Of a DNA stretch of 64,000 bases, positions 1 through 7,692 are shown piece by piece. This DNA comes from an uncultured Bacteroidaceae bacterium (GTDB taxonomy: Bacteria > Bacteroidota > Bacteroidia > Bacteroidales > Bacteroidaceae). The notes under the pieces are model-generated. The model ran no database searches. It was given only the letters and a program-made list of their open reading frames with translations, and was not told the DNA's origin. The stretch's first letter is position 1, and each line of letters begins with the position of its first letter. A program made the translations under genes and the position numbers. The stretch lies in contig CAJOCU010000020.1 in the NCBI GenBank assembly GCA_905233765.1, positions 32,438 to 96,437 on the forward strand, given 5' to 3'.

Positions 1-1
1 A

Positions 2-835
2 CGTATTGTGGAAATCATCGTAGGACATTACGACCGCTACGATGGCTTTGTAATCTTGCACGGCACCGATACCATGGCCTTTACGGCTTCAGCGCTCTCC
101 TTCATGTTGGAGAACCTGACCAAGCCCGTCATCCTGACAGGTTCGCAACTACCCATTAACCAGTTGCGCACCGATGGAAAAGAGAACCTCATCACCAGTA
201 TCGAGATTGCTGCTGCACATCACGCTGACGGCACACCCCGCGTGCCGGAGGTCTGCATCTACTTCAGCGGCAAGCTCTTGCGCGGCAACCGCGCTACGAA
301 GATCAACAGCGAGGGTTTCAACGCCTTCGACAGCTTCAATCTGCCGCCTCTGGCAGACGTCGGCGTCAATATCATCTACCACGATGACCTCATCCTGCGG
401 CCCGACTATGAGCGTCCGATGACACCCCACTTCGCCATGAATACAGACGTTGTCGTATTCACATTATTCCCTGGTATTCAAGAGGAAACCGTTCGTTACC
501 TCCTCACCTCGCCCGACCTGCGGGGCGTCGTAATGCGAACCTACGGCAGCGGCAACGCGCCACAATTACCATGGCTAATGGAAGTACTCGCTGCGGCCAC
601 CGCACGCGGCATCGTCATCATCAATATCACGCAATGTGCTGCAGGACCTGTGCAGATGGCACGTTATAGCGGCGGCTTCCTTCTGAAGAACGCTGGCGTC
701 ATTTCCGGTTACGACAGTACTGTGGAGTGTGCCATCGCCAAACTCATGCATTTATTGGCTCATAGCAACGACGCAGAGTTCATTCGACAGCAGATGTGTC
801 GTCCCCTGTGCGGAGAAATCACGCTTAACGCGTGA
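2..835 (+). CDS. ansA: Type I L-asparaginase, 5' end outside the window
   Basis: Hydrolyses L-asparagine to aspartate and ammonia, probably in the cytoplasm because type I enzymes usually lack a signal peptide. The reading frame is open to the left edge, so the N-terminus, with the first catalytic Thr of the family, lies outside the window. The visible part carries the second family signature (LHGTDTMA, then ALSFMLENL and PVILTGSQ), the RGNRATK segment that supplies the conserved Lys, and the GYDSTVECAIAKL segment near the C-terminus. This matches the cytoplasmic AnsA type. The gene ends about 85 bases before lplA, and a promoter-like -7 box in that gap suggests it is not part of the following operon. 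The family call is firm; only the start is missing. Confidence 0.93.
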   Translation, partial: RIVEIIVGHYDRYDGFVILHGTDTMAFTASALSFMLENLTKPVILTGSQLPINQLRTDGKENLITSIEIAAAHHADGTPRVPEVCIYFSGKLLRGNRATKINSEGFNAFDSFNLPPLADVGVNIIYHDDLILRPDYERPMTPHFAMNTDVVVFTLFPGIQEETVRYLLTSPDLRGVVMRTYGSGNAPQLPWLMEVLAAATARGIVIINITQCAAGPVQMARYSGGFLLKNAGVISGYDSTVECAIAKLMHLLAHSNDAEFIRQQMCRPLCGEITLNA

Positions 836-885
836 AAAGATGATAAATCTTTCTCAAAAATAAGGTGCGTTCAAAAGGAAATGAG

Positions 886-893
886 TATATTTG
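886..893 (+). promoter_or_regulatory. Bacteroidetes -7 promoter box (TATATTTG) for the lplA-gcv operon
   Basis: Exact match to TAnnTTTG, the -7 element of Bacteroidetes sigma-70 promoters. It lies 27 bases upstream of the ATG at 921, so the leader would be about 20 nt. It overlaps the alternative upstream start near 891 and so argues for the start at 921. No clear -33 TTTG was seen. Confidence 0.6.
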
Positions 894-920
894 TACCCGA
901 AATGTACTTTACCACCTTTT

Positions 921-1646
921 ATGAACTACCTGACATTGCCTTTTGAGGAAAACCGTCGCTTGAGTTTCTATCTGGCGATGGAGGAGTACGTAGCGCGTCA
1001 GCTCAATAATGGCGATGATTTGTTCTTCCAGTGGCAAGTGCAGCCTTCGGTCATCTTCGGGCGCAATCAGGTCATTGAGAACGAGGTCAACCTCGACTAC
1101 TGCCGCGAGCACGGCATCCAGTTCTTTCGTCGCAAGAGCGGCGGCGGGTGTGTCTATGCAGACATGTCAAATGTGATGATGAGCTACATCACACGTTCCA
1201 ATGAGGTGCAGACGACCTTTGCCCGTTACATGGAGATGGTATGCCAGATGCTCCGGGAGCTGGGTCTCGCAGCCACCTCTACACAAAACAACGATGTCCT
1301 CATTGGCGACCGTAAGGTGTCAGGAAATGCCTTCTACCACATCCCCGGCCACAGCATCGTACATGGGACCATGCTCTTCGACACGGATATGGAGCATATG
1401 CTCCACGCCATCACACCGCCTCAAGTGAAACTGGACAAACACGGCGTGCAGAGTGTGCGCCAGCGCATCACATTACTGAAGGAGCACACTGAGCTAAGCA
1501 TCGGTGCCTTCAAAGCCTATGCCCGTGAGCACCTCTGCCATCAGGAGATACATTTGACCAACGAGGATGTAAAAGCCATTGAAGTCCTCGAACAAGAATA
1601 CCTTAACCCATCCTTTATATATGGAAAAGAAAACCTGTCTTTATGA
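921..1646 (+). CDS. lplA: Lipoate-protein ligase A family protein
   Basis: Activates free lipoate with ATP and attaches it to the lysine of lipoyl domains. The 241-residue product has the family core RRKSGGGCVYAD and the downstream segment GDRKVSGNAFY with the conserved Lys, followed by HGTMLFDTDMEHM. It is shorter than E. coli LplA (about 340 residues) and may lack the small C-terminal accessory domain; this is inferred from length. The ATG at 921 is preferred because an upstream candidate near 891 would fall inside the -7 box. Its 3' end overlaps gcvT by 26 bases, which implies translational coupling. Placement directly ahead of the glycine cleavage genes suggests that its main client is the H protein encoded just downstream. 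Confidence 0.9.
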   Translation: MNYLTLPFEENRRLSFYLAMEEYVARQLNNGDDLFFQWQVQPSVIFGRNQVIENEVNLDYCREHGIQFFRRKSGGGCVYADMSNVMMSYITRSNEVQTTFARYMEMVCQMLRELGLAATSTQNNDVLIGDRKVSGNAFYHIPGHSIVHGTMLFDTDMEHMLHAITPPQVKLDKHGVQSVRQRITLLKEHTELSIGAFKAYAREHLCHQEIHLTNEDVKAIEVLEQEYLNPSFIYGKENLSL

Positions 1647-2721
1647 CCGCCACGTGGCACTCGGCGCACTTATGTCGCCCTTTGGCGGATTCATTATGCC
1701 CATTCAGTATTCCAACATCACCGACGAGCACAACGCCGTGCGCCAGCACTGCGGTGTCTTCGACGTGAGTCACATGGGCGAAGTGCGCATCACAGGTCCC
1801 GATGCAGAGCGCTACGTGCAACACATCTTCACCAACGATGTCACCGATGCACCCCTCGGACAAATCTACTATGGAATGATGTGCTATCCCAACGGTGGCA
1901 CTGTCGATGACCTGCTCGTCTATAAAATGGGCGACAACGACTTCTTCCTCGTCATCAACGCTGCCAACATTGACAAGGACGTGGCCTGGATGAACGAGCA
2001 GAAAGAAGGCTTCAACATCAACCTCGACCATCAGAGCGACTACTACGGCCAGCTCGCCGTCCAAGGCCCCGAAGCCGAAGCTGTCGTCGAGGAAGTCCTC
2101 GGCCTCCCCTGTGCAGAACTGAAGTTCTACACGGCCAAGACTCTCGAAGTTGCAGAAGGCGACGAGGGCGAGACCATCATTGTTTCCAGAACTGGCTACA
2201 CCGGCGAGGACGGCTTTGAGATCTACGGTTCCCACGAGTTCACCCAAAAGGCTTGGGACAAACTCATGGAAAGCGGGCGCTGCAAGCCCTGTGGTCTTGG
2301 CTGCCGCGACACACTGCGTTTCGAGGTTGGTCTGCCGCTCTACGGCGACGAGCTCAGCGCTGACATCAGCCCCATCATGGCAGGGCTGGGCATCTTCGTC
2401 AAGCTCGAGAAACCTGAGTTCATCGGCAAGGAAGCCCTCGCCGAGCAGAAGGCCAACGGTGTCGCTCAGAAGCTCGTAGGCATCGAGCTGGCCGACAAGG
2501 CTATCCCTCGTCATGGCTATGCTGTCCTGAAGGATGGCGAAGTCATCGGCGAAGTCACCACCGGCTACCACTGCCTCAGCGTGGATAAGAGCGTCTGCAT
2601 GGCACTCGTCAAGACCGACTACGCTAAACTCGGCACCGACCTCGCCGTACAGATCCGCAAGAAGGTGTTCCCGGGCGTGGTTGTGAAGAAAAAATTCTAC
2701 GATAAACATTATAAAAAGTAA
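1621..2721 (+). CDS. gcvT: Glycine cleavage system T protein (aminomethyltransferase)
   Basis: Takes the aminomethyl group from the lipoyl arm of GcvH and, with tetrahydrofolate, releases ammonia and 5,10-methylene-THF. The 366-residue length is normal. Diagnostic segments are CGVFDVSHMGEV, the catalytic-Asp region GTVDDLLVYK, RTGYTGEDGFEI and CGLGCRDTLRFE. The start at 1621 (MEKKTCLYDRH) fits the usual N-terminus; an in-frame start 42 bases earlier would lie further inside lplA. gcvH follows after 6 bases. No glycine riboswitch could be recognised upstream of the operon, where only about 85 bases are non-coding. Confidence 0.96.
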   Translation: MEKKTCLYDRHVALGALMSPFGGFIMPIQYSNITDEHNAVRQHCGVFDVSHMGEVRITGPDAERYVQHIFTNDVTDAPLGQIYYGMMCYPNGGTVDDLLVYKMGDNDFFLVINAANIDKDVAWMNEQKEGFNINLDHQSDYYGQLAVQGPEAEAVVEEVLGLPCAELKFYTAKTLEVAEGDEGETIIVSRTGYTGEDGFEIYGSHEFTQKAWDKLMESGRCKPCGLGCRDTLRFEVGLPLYGDELSADISPIMAGLGIFVKLEKPEFIGKEALAEQKANGVAQKLVGIELADKAIPRHGYAVLKDGEVIGEVTTGYHCLSVDKSVCMALVKTDYAKLGTDLAVQIRKKVFPGVVVKKKFYDKHYKK

Positions 2722-2727
2722 ACAATT

Positions 2728-3105
2728 ATGGCTACATTTCAAGCAGGACTCTACTACAGCGAGTCACACGAGTACGTTCGCGTTGAAGGCGAATTTGGTT
2801 ACATTGGAATTTCTGACTATGCTCAGCATGCACTGGGCAATGTCGTGTATGTCGATATGCCTGAAGTCGATGACGAAGTCACCGCAGGCGAAGAGTTCGG
2901 CGCAGTGGAGAGCGTGAAGGCTGCCAGTGACCTGATTGCTCCCGTCAGCGGCACCGTCGTAGAGGTCAACGAAGCCCTCGAGGATGAGCCCGAGCTCCTC
3001 AACAAGGACGCCTTCGGCAACTGGATCATCAAGGTTCAACTCTCCGACCCGTCCGAGCTCGACAACCTCATGGACGTGAAAGCATATAAGAAGCATTGCG
3101 AATAA
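2728..3105 (+). CDS. gcvH: Glycine cleavage system H protein (lipoyl carrier)
   Basis: Small lipoyl carrier that shuttles the aminomethyl intermediate between P, T and L proteins. It has 125 residues, the usual size. The lipoylation site is Lys64 in the motif GAVESVKAASD, with the preceding HALGNVVYVDMPEVGD-like strand typical of the family. The neighbouring lplA encodes the probable modifying enzyme. Downstream, before gcvPA, lies a GC-rich palindrome (3122-3140) that forms an inverted pair with a copy inside the first codons of gcvPA. It could act as an RNA hairpin between the two genes. Confidence 0.96.
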   Translation: MATFQAGLYYSESHEYVRVEGEFGYIGISDYAQHALGNVVYVDMPEVDDEVTAGEEFGAVESVKAASDLIAPVSGTVVEVNEALEDEPELLNKDAFGNWIIKVQLSDPSELDNLMDVKAYKKHCE

Positions 3106-3108
3106 GAA

Positions 3109-3235
3109 GACCCACCCCTCACCCTCCCTTGTAGGGAGGGAGTGGTTACCTTTTAAAAACAGTATTCTTTTATGAGTACACCCAGTCAAAAACTATCTAC
3201 TCCCCTCCCTACAAGGGAGGGGCAGGGGGGAGGGT
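3109..3235. repeat. Family A inverted pair of GC-rich palindromes bracketing the gcvPA start
   Basis: Left palindrome CCCTCCCTTGTAGGGAGGG at 3122-3140 and right palindrome CCCTCCCTACAAGGGAGGG at 3203-3221 are exact reverse complements, 19 of 19. The left copy has a C-rich outer flank (3110-3120) and the right copy a G-rich outer flank (3222-3234), so the similarity extends to about 35 bases with a few mismatches. The gcvPA ATG at 3172 lies between the arms, and the right arm is translated as the N-terminal segment TPLPTREGQGGGS. Each arm can form its own 8-9 bp hairpin, or the two arms can pair with each other across the start codon. Confidence 0.85.
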
Positions 3236-4563
3236 CTGCATTTAAGTACTTCCCTCATACCGAAGAGGACCTGCAGGAGATGCTGAAGGCAACGGGAGTG
3301 AAGAGTGTTCACGATCTCTTCGCCGATGTGCCGGAGGCTGCGCGTTTCAAGCGCGAGTACAACCTGCCCGATGCCTTGTCCGAGACTGATCTGCGCCTCT
3401 TCTTCGAGCAACTGACACATCCGCTGAACGCACAACAGCTCATCTGCTTCGCCGGTGCCGGGTGCTATGACCACTACGCTCCCAGCGTGGTGCAGAACAT
3501 CATCCAGCGCAGCGAGTTCCTAACCTCCTACACGCCTTATCAGGCTGAGATCTCACAGGGCACGCTGCACTACATCTTCGAATACCAGTCGATGATTGCC
3601 GAGCTCACGGGCCTCGACATCTCCAACGCCTCGATGTACGACGGAGCCACAGCCACCGCCGAAGCCATGATGATGGCGTGGGGCAACGCCAAGAAGGCCA
3701 CCCGCGTCCTCGTCAGCGAGACCCTCGATCCGAAAGTGCGCCGCGTAGTGGATACCTACGCTCACTTCCACGGTGTGCCCCTCCAGCTCATCCCCGCCAA
3801 GAACGGAGCCCTCGACCGCGAAGCCCTTGACAAGGAACTCGCAGAAGGCGGCGTGGCAGGCGTCATCGTGCAGCAGCCTAACTACTATGGCATCGTGGAG
3901 GACTACACAGGCATCGCTGATGCCGTGCATGAGCAGAAGGGCCTCTTCGTCATCAACGCCAACTCCTCCGACCTGGCCATCCTGAAGACACCGGGTGAAT
4001 GGGACGCCGACGTCGCCGTCGGCGACGGCCAGAGCCTCGGCATCCCCATGACCTTCGGTGGTCCGGGCGTAGGCTTCATGGCTTGCACGGAGAAGCTCAT
4101 CCGCAAGATGCCTGGTCGCATCGTGGGGCAGACGCTCGACAACCGTGGTCAACGTGCTTTCGTGCTGACGCTACAAGCCCGTGAGCAGCACATCCGTCGT
4201 CAGAAAGCGACCTCCAACATCTGTTCCAACCAGAGTCTCATGGCGCTCTACGTGACCATCTACCTTAGCCTTATGGGCAAGGAAGGTCTGCGCGAAGCTG
4301 CTGAAATGAGCTATGCCGGCGCCCACAGCCTTCGCGACAAACTCGTCGCCACGGGTAAGTTCCAGGATACGTTCCCCGGCCAGCCCTTCTTCAACGAGTT
4401 CTGCGTCGATTACAACGGCGACCTCGACGTCCTTCTCGAAGAAGCCACCGAGTGTGGCTACCTCGCCGGCATTAAGGTAGGCGAGAAGACCCTGATGCTG
4501 GCCGTCACCGAGCAGCGCACACCCGAAGAAATCGACGAGCTTTGTGAGATTCTTGGAAAGTAA
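3172..4563 (+). CDS. gcvPA: Glycine dehydrogenase (decarboxylating) subunit 1, GcvPA
   Basis: N-terminal half of the split P protein, which together with GcvPB decarboxylates glycine and loads the aminomethyl group onto GcvH. The 463-residue product has the standard opening FKYFPHTEEDLQEML, then YTPYQAEISQGTLH, the DGATATAEAMMMA segment and the QPNYYGIVEDY region. Residues 2-23 are not typical of the family. They are encoded by the right arm of a GC-rich palindromic repeat, so homologues are expected to begin close to what is residue 24 here. The start at 3172 is the only ATG in a suitable position. The next gene is a 45-residue membrane ORF, not gcvPB. Confidence 0.95.
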   Translation: MSTPSQKLSTPLPTREGQGGGSAFKYFPHTEEDLQEMLKATGVKSVHDLFADVPEAARFKREYNLPDALSETDLRLFFEQLTHPLNAQQLICFAGAGCYDHYAPSVVQNIIQRSEFLTSYTPYQAEISQGTLHYIFEYQSMIAELTGLDISNASMYDGATATAEAMMMAWGNAKKATRVLVSETLDPKVRRVVDTYAHFHGVPLQLIPAKNGALDREALDKELAEGGVAGVIVQQPNYYGIVEDYTGIADAVHEQKGLFVINANSSDLAILKTPGEWDADVAVGDGQSLGIPMTFGGPGVGFMACTEKLIRKMPGRIVGQTLDNRGQRAFVLTLQAREQHIRRQKATSNICSNQSLMALYVTIYLSLMGKEGLREAAEMSYAGAHSLRDKLVATGKFQDTFPGQPFFNEFCVDYNGDLDVLLEEATECGYLAGIKVGEKTLMLAVTEQRTPEEIDELCEILGK

Positions 4564-4574
4564 ATCATTAAATC

Positions 4575-4712
4575 ATGGATTCGCTTATTACCTTTGCAAA
4601 GAGCAACTACGATTTAATTGTCTTGCTTGTCGCCGTCCTTGGCGTCGTCATCAGCACAATCTCCGTGATTTATGAGATAAGAAAGCGTAAACGCAACAGC
4701 GAAAAACAATGA
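4575..4712 (+). CDS. Small single-span membrane protein, 45 residues, unknown
   Basis: Open frame starting with ATG 11 bases after the gcvPA stop and ending with TGA at 4710-4712, where ATGA overlaps the presumed gcvPB start. The product begins MDSLITFAKSNYDLIVLL, has one hydrophobic stretch at about residues 13-33, and ends in a basic tail (EIRKRKRNSEKQ). That layout suggests an inner-membrane protein with a cytoplasmic C-terminus. I do not recognise a family. Its tight position between the two P-protein genes suggests co-expression with the glycine cleavage operon. Against it, codons 5-7 contain a perfect -7 promoter box, so the stretch could instead be a promoter region that is open by chance. 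Confidence 0.55.
   Translation: MDSLITFAKSNYDLIVLLVAVLGVVISTISVIYEIRKRKRNSEKQ
4589..4596 (+). promoter_or_regulatory. Possible internal -7 box (TACCTTTG) ahead of gcvPB
   Basis: Exact TAnnTTTG match inside the small ORF, about 113 bases upstream of the gcvPB start. It could drive a shorter gcvPB-lpdA transcript, or it may be a chance match within codons Ile-Thr-Phe-Ala. Confidence 0.3.
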
Positions 4713-6165
4713 ACAGAACATTATACGCTTTGAACTCTCAAAGAAAGGTCGCAGAGGTTACTCTCTGCCGCAGGACTACGACCGCACCCACACCACCGCC
4801 GAGCTGCCCGAGGCATTGCGCCGCAAGGAGGCTGCCCGTCTGCCGGAGTGCGACGAGTTGACAGTCGTGCGTCACTATACCAACCTCAGCCATAACAACT
4901 TCGGCGTCAACGACGGCTTCTATCCCCTCGGCTCCTGCACGATGAAATACAACCCTGTCATCAACGAGGAGATTGCCGCCATGAAAGCCTTCGCAGGCCT
5001 GCACCCGCTGCAGCCCGCCGAGACATGCCAGGGCGCCCTCGAAGTCTATTTCAACCTTCAGCAGTCCCTGGCCGAACTGGCTGGCCTCAGCGAGTTCACG
5101 TTGAATCCCTGTGCCGGCGCTCACGGCGAGCTGACAGGCCTGATGATCATCCGCGCTTATCATGAGGCAAACGGGCAACCCCGCACCAAAGTCCTCATCC
5201 CCGACTCCGCCCACGGCACCAACCCCGCCTCTGCCGCTGTCTGCGGCCTTGAGGTCGTTGAGGTGAAGAGCCTGGCCGACGGCACCGTGGATGTTGAACA
5301 TCTGCGCCAGCTTCTTGATGAACTGGGCAATCAGGTGGCAGCGATGATGATGACCAACCCCAACACCCTCGGCATCTTCGAGCCTCGCGTGCTGGAGATT
5401 ACCGAGATGGTACACAAGGCAGGTGGCCTGATGTACTACGACGGCGCCAACCTCAACGCTCTCCTCGGAGAATGCCGTCCGGGCGATATGGGCTTCGACG
5501 TCATGCACATCAACCTCCACAAGACGTTCTCCACGCCTCACGGCGGTGGTGGTCCCGGCAGCGGTCCCGTCGGCGTCCGCAAGGGATTGGAGCAGTTCCT
5601 GCCAATGCCACGCGTCATCTTCGACGAGAAGGCCAAGGCCTTCCGCGTCGAAGATGCTCCCCTTTCCGTCGGAGCCTTCTTCGGCAACTTCGGTGTCATG
5701 CTGAAGGCTTACGCCTACATCCTCTCCCTGGGTCGCGAGAACGTGAAGATGGTTGGTCCGTTAGCCACGCTGAACGCTAATTATATTAAGGAACGCCTGC
5801 GCGATGACTACCTGCTTCCCATCGAGGGCCTGTGTAAGCATGAATGTGTCTTCGACGGCCTCGTGGATAAAAGCACGGGCGTCACCACGATGGACGTTGC
5901 CAAGCGCCTCCTCGACTACGGCTACCATGCTCCCACCATCTACTTCCCCCTCCTCTTCCATGAATCCCTCATGATTGAGCCTACGGAGAACGAGAGCAAG
6001 GAGACCATTGATGCCTTCATCGACGTGATGCATAAGATTGCCGCCGAGGCCAAGAGCGACCCCGAGCTGGTCAAGTCTGCGCCTCACAACACCCCCATCG
6101 GTCGTGTCGATGACGTGCTAGCCGCCAAACAACCTGTAACAACGTATTGGAAGACATTATCATGA
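4709..6165 (+). CDS. gcvPB: Glycine dehydrogenase (decarboxylating) subunit 2, GcvPB, with a frame break near the start
   Basis: C-terminal half of the split P protein and bearer of the pyridoxal phosphate, attached to the Lys in HINLHKTFSTPHGGGGPG. Other family segments are FYPLGSCTMKYNP, PDSAHGTNPASAA and MVEPTEN-like MIEPTENESKE. The conserved N-terminal part (FELSKKGRRGYSLPQDYD) is readable from about 4726 in the main frame, but that frame has no ATG before 4816. The natural start, ATG at 4709 overlapping the upstream TGA, is in another frame and begins MNRTLY. Adding one base near 4724-4726 would join them into a normal protein of about 485 residues. If the lesion is real, synthesis would have to start at an unusual codon or at 4816, losing about 35 conserved residues. 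Confidence 0.88.
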
Positions 6166-7469
6166 CCGAACTCATCATTATCGGCGCTGGGCCTGGTGGT
6201 TATAAAGCTGCTGTACACGCTGCCCAGCACGGCCTCAAGGTTACCATCATTGAAGAGGGACACGTGGGCGGAACATGCCTCAACGTAGGGTGCATCCCCA
6301 CGAAGACGTATGTCCACTCCGCCACCTTTGCAGAGGCCGTTGAACGGCAACAGCAAGTGGTGGAACAGCTGCGCAGCGGCGTAGAGACCCTACTCTCCCA
6401 CCCCAACATCACGTTGGTGCGCGGCAAAGCCTCCTTCGTGGATGCTCACACCGTTCGTGTTGGTGACGAGACCTTCACGGCAGACAACATCATCATCGCC
6501 ACAGGCAGTAGTGCCAAGCTACTGCCCATCCCTGGCATCAACGACCCTCGCGTCGTTACCTCTACGGAACTGTTGCAGCTTCGCGAGTTGCCCCGTCGGC
6601 TCTGCATCGTCGGCGCAGGTGTCATCGGGATGGAGTTCGCCAGCGTCTTCAACCGCTTCGGCGCTGAGGTCACCGTCATCGAGTTCCTGAAGGAGTGTCT
6701 GCCGATGCTCGACAGCGATATCGCCAAGCGCCTCCGCAAGCAACTGGAGAAACAGGGCGTTACATTCAACCTACAATGTGGTGTGAAGAGCCTCACCCCC
6801 ATCCCCTCTCCCGTGGGCGAGGGGAGCGTTAGTGGCAAGGGGTGTCTTGTGCAATTTGAGAACAAGAAAGGGCAGATAGAAAGCGTCGAGGCCGATGTCG
6901 TCCTTATTGCCACAGGCCGCAAGCCCAACACGGAGGGTTTGAATCTCGAGGCCGCAAGCATCACCCTGGCTCCTAACGGCACCATTCCCGTCGATAGAGA
7001 ATATTCCGCTGCAGACGGAATATTTGCCATTGGCGACGTCAACGGCAAGCAGATGCTGGCGCACGCCGCAGAGTACCAAGGCCATCACGTTGTCAACCGC
7101 ATCCTCGGCATCGAAGACCACATCCGTTTCGACATCATGCCTGGTGCCATCTTCACCGTCCCCGAGGCAGCCAATGTAGGCCCCAGCGAGGATCAGCTGA
7201 AGGAACAGGGCATTCCGTATGAGTGCCACAAATCCTTCTACCGCGCTAACGGCAAGGCGTTGGCGATGAACGAGACAGAGGGAATGGTCAAGTTGTGCAC
7301 CGAGCCTGGCGAGGGTCGCATCCTCAGCGCTCATGCCTTCGGTGCTCATGCCGCAGACCTCGTGCAGGAGGTGACCGCCTACATCACCCTCGGCGCCACC
7401 CTGCAACAGCTTCGCGACACCGTCCACATCCACCCCACCCTCTCCGAAGTCCTCATCGAGGTCAACTGA
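6162..7469 (+). CDS. lpdA: Dihydrolipoyl dehydrogenase (glycine cleavage L protein)
   Basis: FAD enzyme that reoxidises the dihydrolipoyl arm with NAD+. The ATG overlaps the gcvPB stop (ATGA), a sign of translational coupling, and is preferred over a start five codons upstream. Motifs in order are the Rossmann start IIGAGPGGYKAAVHA, the redox disulfide GGTCLNVGCIPTK, the NAD-binding IVGAGVIGMEFASVF, IFAIGDVNG, and the C-terminal His region VHIHPTLSEV. Its 435 residues are slightly short for the family. Residues of about 210-228 (SLTPIPSPVGEGSVSGKG) are encoded by a GC-rich palindromic repeat and probably form an inserted loop. As the last gene of the operon it may also serve other lipoyl complexes. 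Confidence 0.95.
   Translation: MTELIIIGAGPGGYKAAVHAAQHGLKVTIIEEGHVGGTCLNVGCIPTKTYVHSATFAEAVERQQQVVEQLRSGVETLLSHPNITLVRGKASFVDAHTVRVGDETFTADNIIIATGSSAKLLPIPGINDPRVVTSTELLQLRELPRRLCIVGAGVIGMEFASVFNRFGAEVTVIEFLKECLPMLDSDIAKRLRKQLEKQGVTFNLQCGVKSLTPIPSPVGEGSVSGKGCLVQFENKKGQIESVEADVVLIATGRKPNTEGLNLEAASITLAPNGTIPVDREYSAADGIFAIGDVNGKQMLAHAAEYQGHHVVNRILGIEDHIRFDIMPGAIFTVPEAANVGPSEDQLKEQGIPYECHKSFYRANGKALAMNETEGMVKLCTEPGEGRILSAHAFGAHAADLVQEVTAYITLGATLQQLRDTVHIHPTLSEVLIEVN
6791..6846 (+). repeat. Family A GC-rich palindrome inside lpdA
   Basis: Imperfect palindrome CCCCTC (6803-6808) with GAGGGG (6819-6824), inner CCC-GT-GGG, a C-rich left flank and a G-rich right flank. It is read in frame as TPIPSPVGEGSVSGKG, similar in composition and order to the gcvPA copy (TPLPTREGQGGGS). 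Confidence 0.65.
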
Positions 7470-7502
7470 CACACACTGAAGCATCCTTTCCTTATCTTCT
7501 CA

Positions 7503-7568
7503 TCATTCCATCATGATTGAACAATCATTCCATCATGATTGAATAATCATTCCATCACCATTGAATAA
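7503..7568. repeat. Three 22-bp direct repeats with an internal dyad
   Basis: Units at 7503-7524, 7525-7546 and 7547-7568. The first two differ at one base and the third at a few. Each junction contains ATGATTG-aac/aat-AATCAT, a dyad that could bind a dimeric protein. They lie after lpdA and 125-190 bases ahead of the DNA glycosylase gene; no T-run follows, so they do not look like a terminator. Confidence 0.75.
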
Positions 7569-7645
7569 TCAAAACATTTAGGCGAATCGGCTCCAACAAT
7601 GCACTGAATCGTCCACAACAATATAAGAGATTGGAGTAATTGTGC

Positions 7646-7653
7646 TATTTTTG
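7646..7653 (+). promoter_or_regulatory. -7 box (TATTTTTG) for the DNA glycosylase gene
   Basis: Exact TAnnTTTG match 39 bases before the ATG at 7693, giving an expected leader of about 35 nt. Confidence 0.5.
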
Positions 7654-7692
7654 TCCGCGTAACACCGAAGAAGTATTTTTAAAAGGAAGGAT

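Noticed and set aside
836..920. Glycine riboswitch ahead of the gcv operon
   Set aside because: Only about 85 bases are available, with a promoter box in the middle; too short for the known aptamer.
891..920. Start of lplA upstream of 921
   Set aside because: It would lie within the -7 promoter box; homologous proteins begin near the ATG at 921.
1615..2742. 375-residue open frame antisense to gcvT
   Set aside because: Mirror of a GC-rich coding sequence; composition-driven, no recognisable domain, and gcvT on the other strand is certain.
3109..3150. Terminator between gcvH and gcvPA
   Set aside because: The hairpin lacks a T-run, lies inside an operon, and identical structures occur inside coding sequences, so it is better explained as a repeat.
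7503..7568. CRISPR array
   Set aside because: The 22-base units are directly adjacent, with no spacers and no cas genes nearby.
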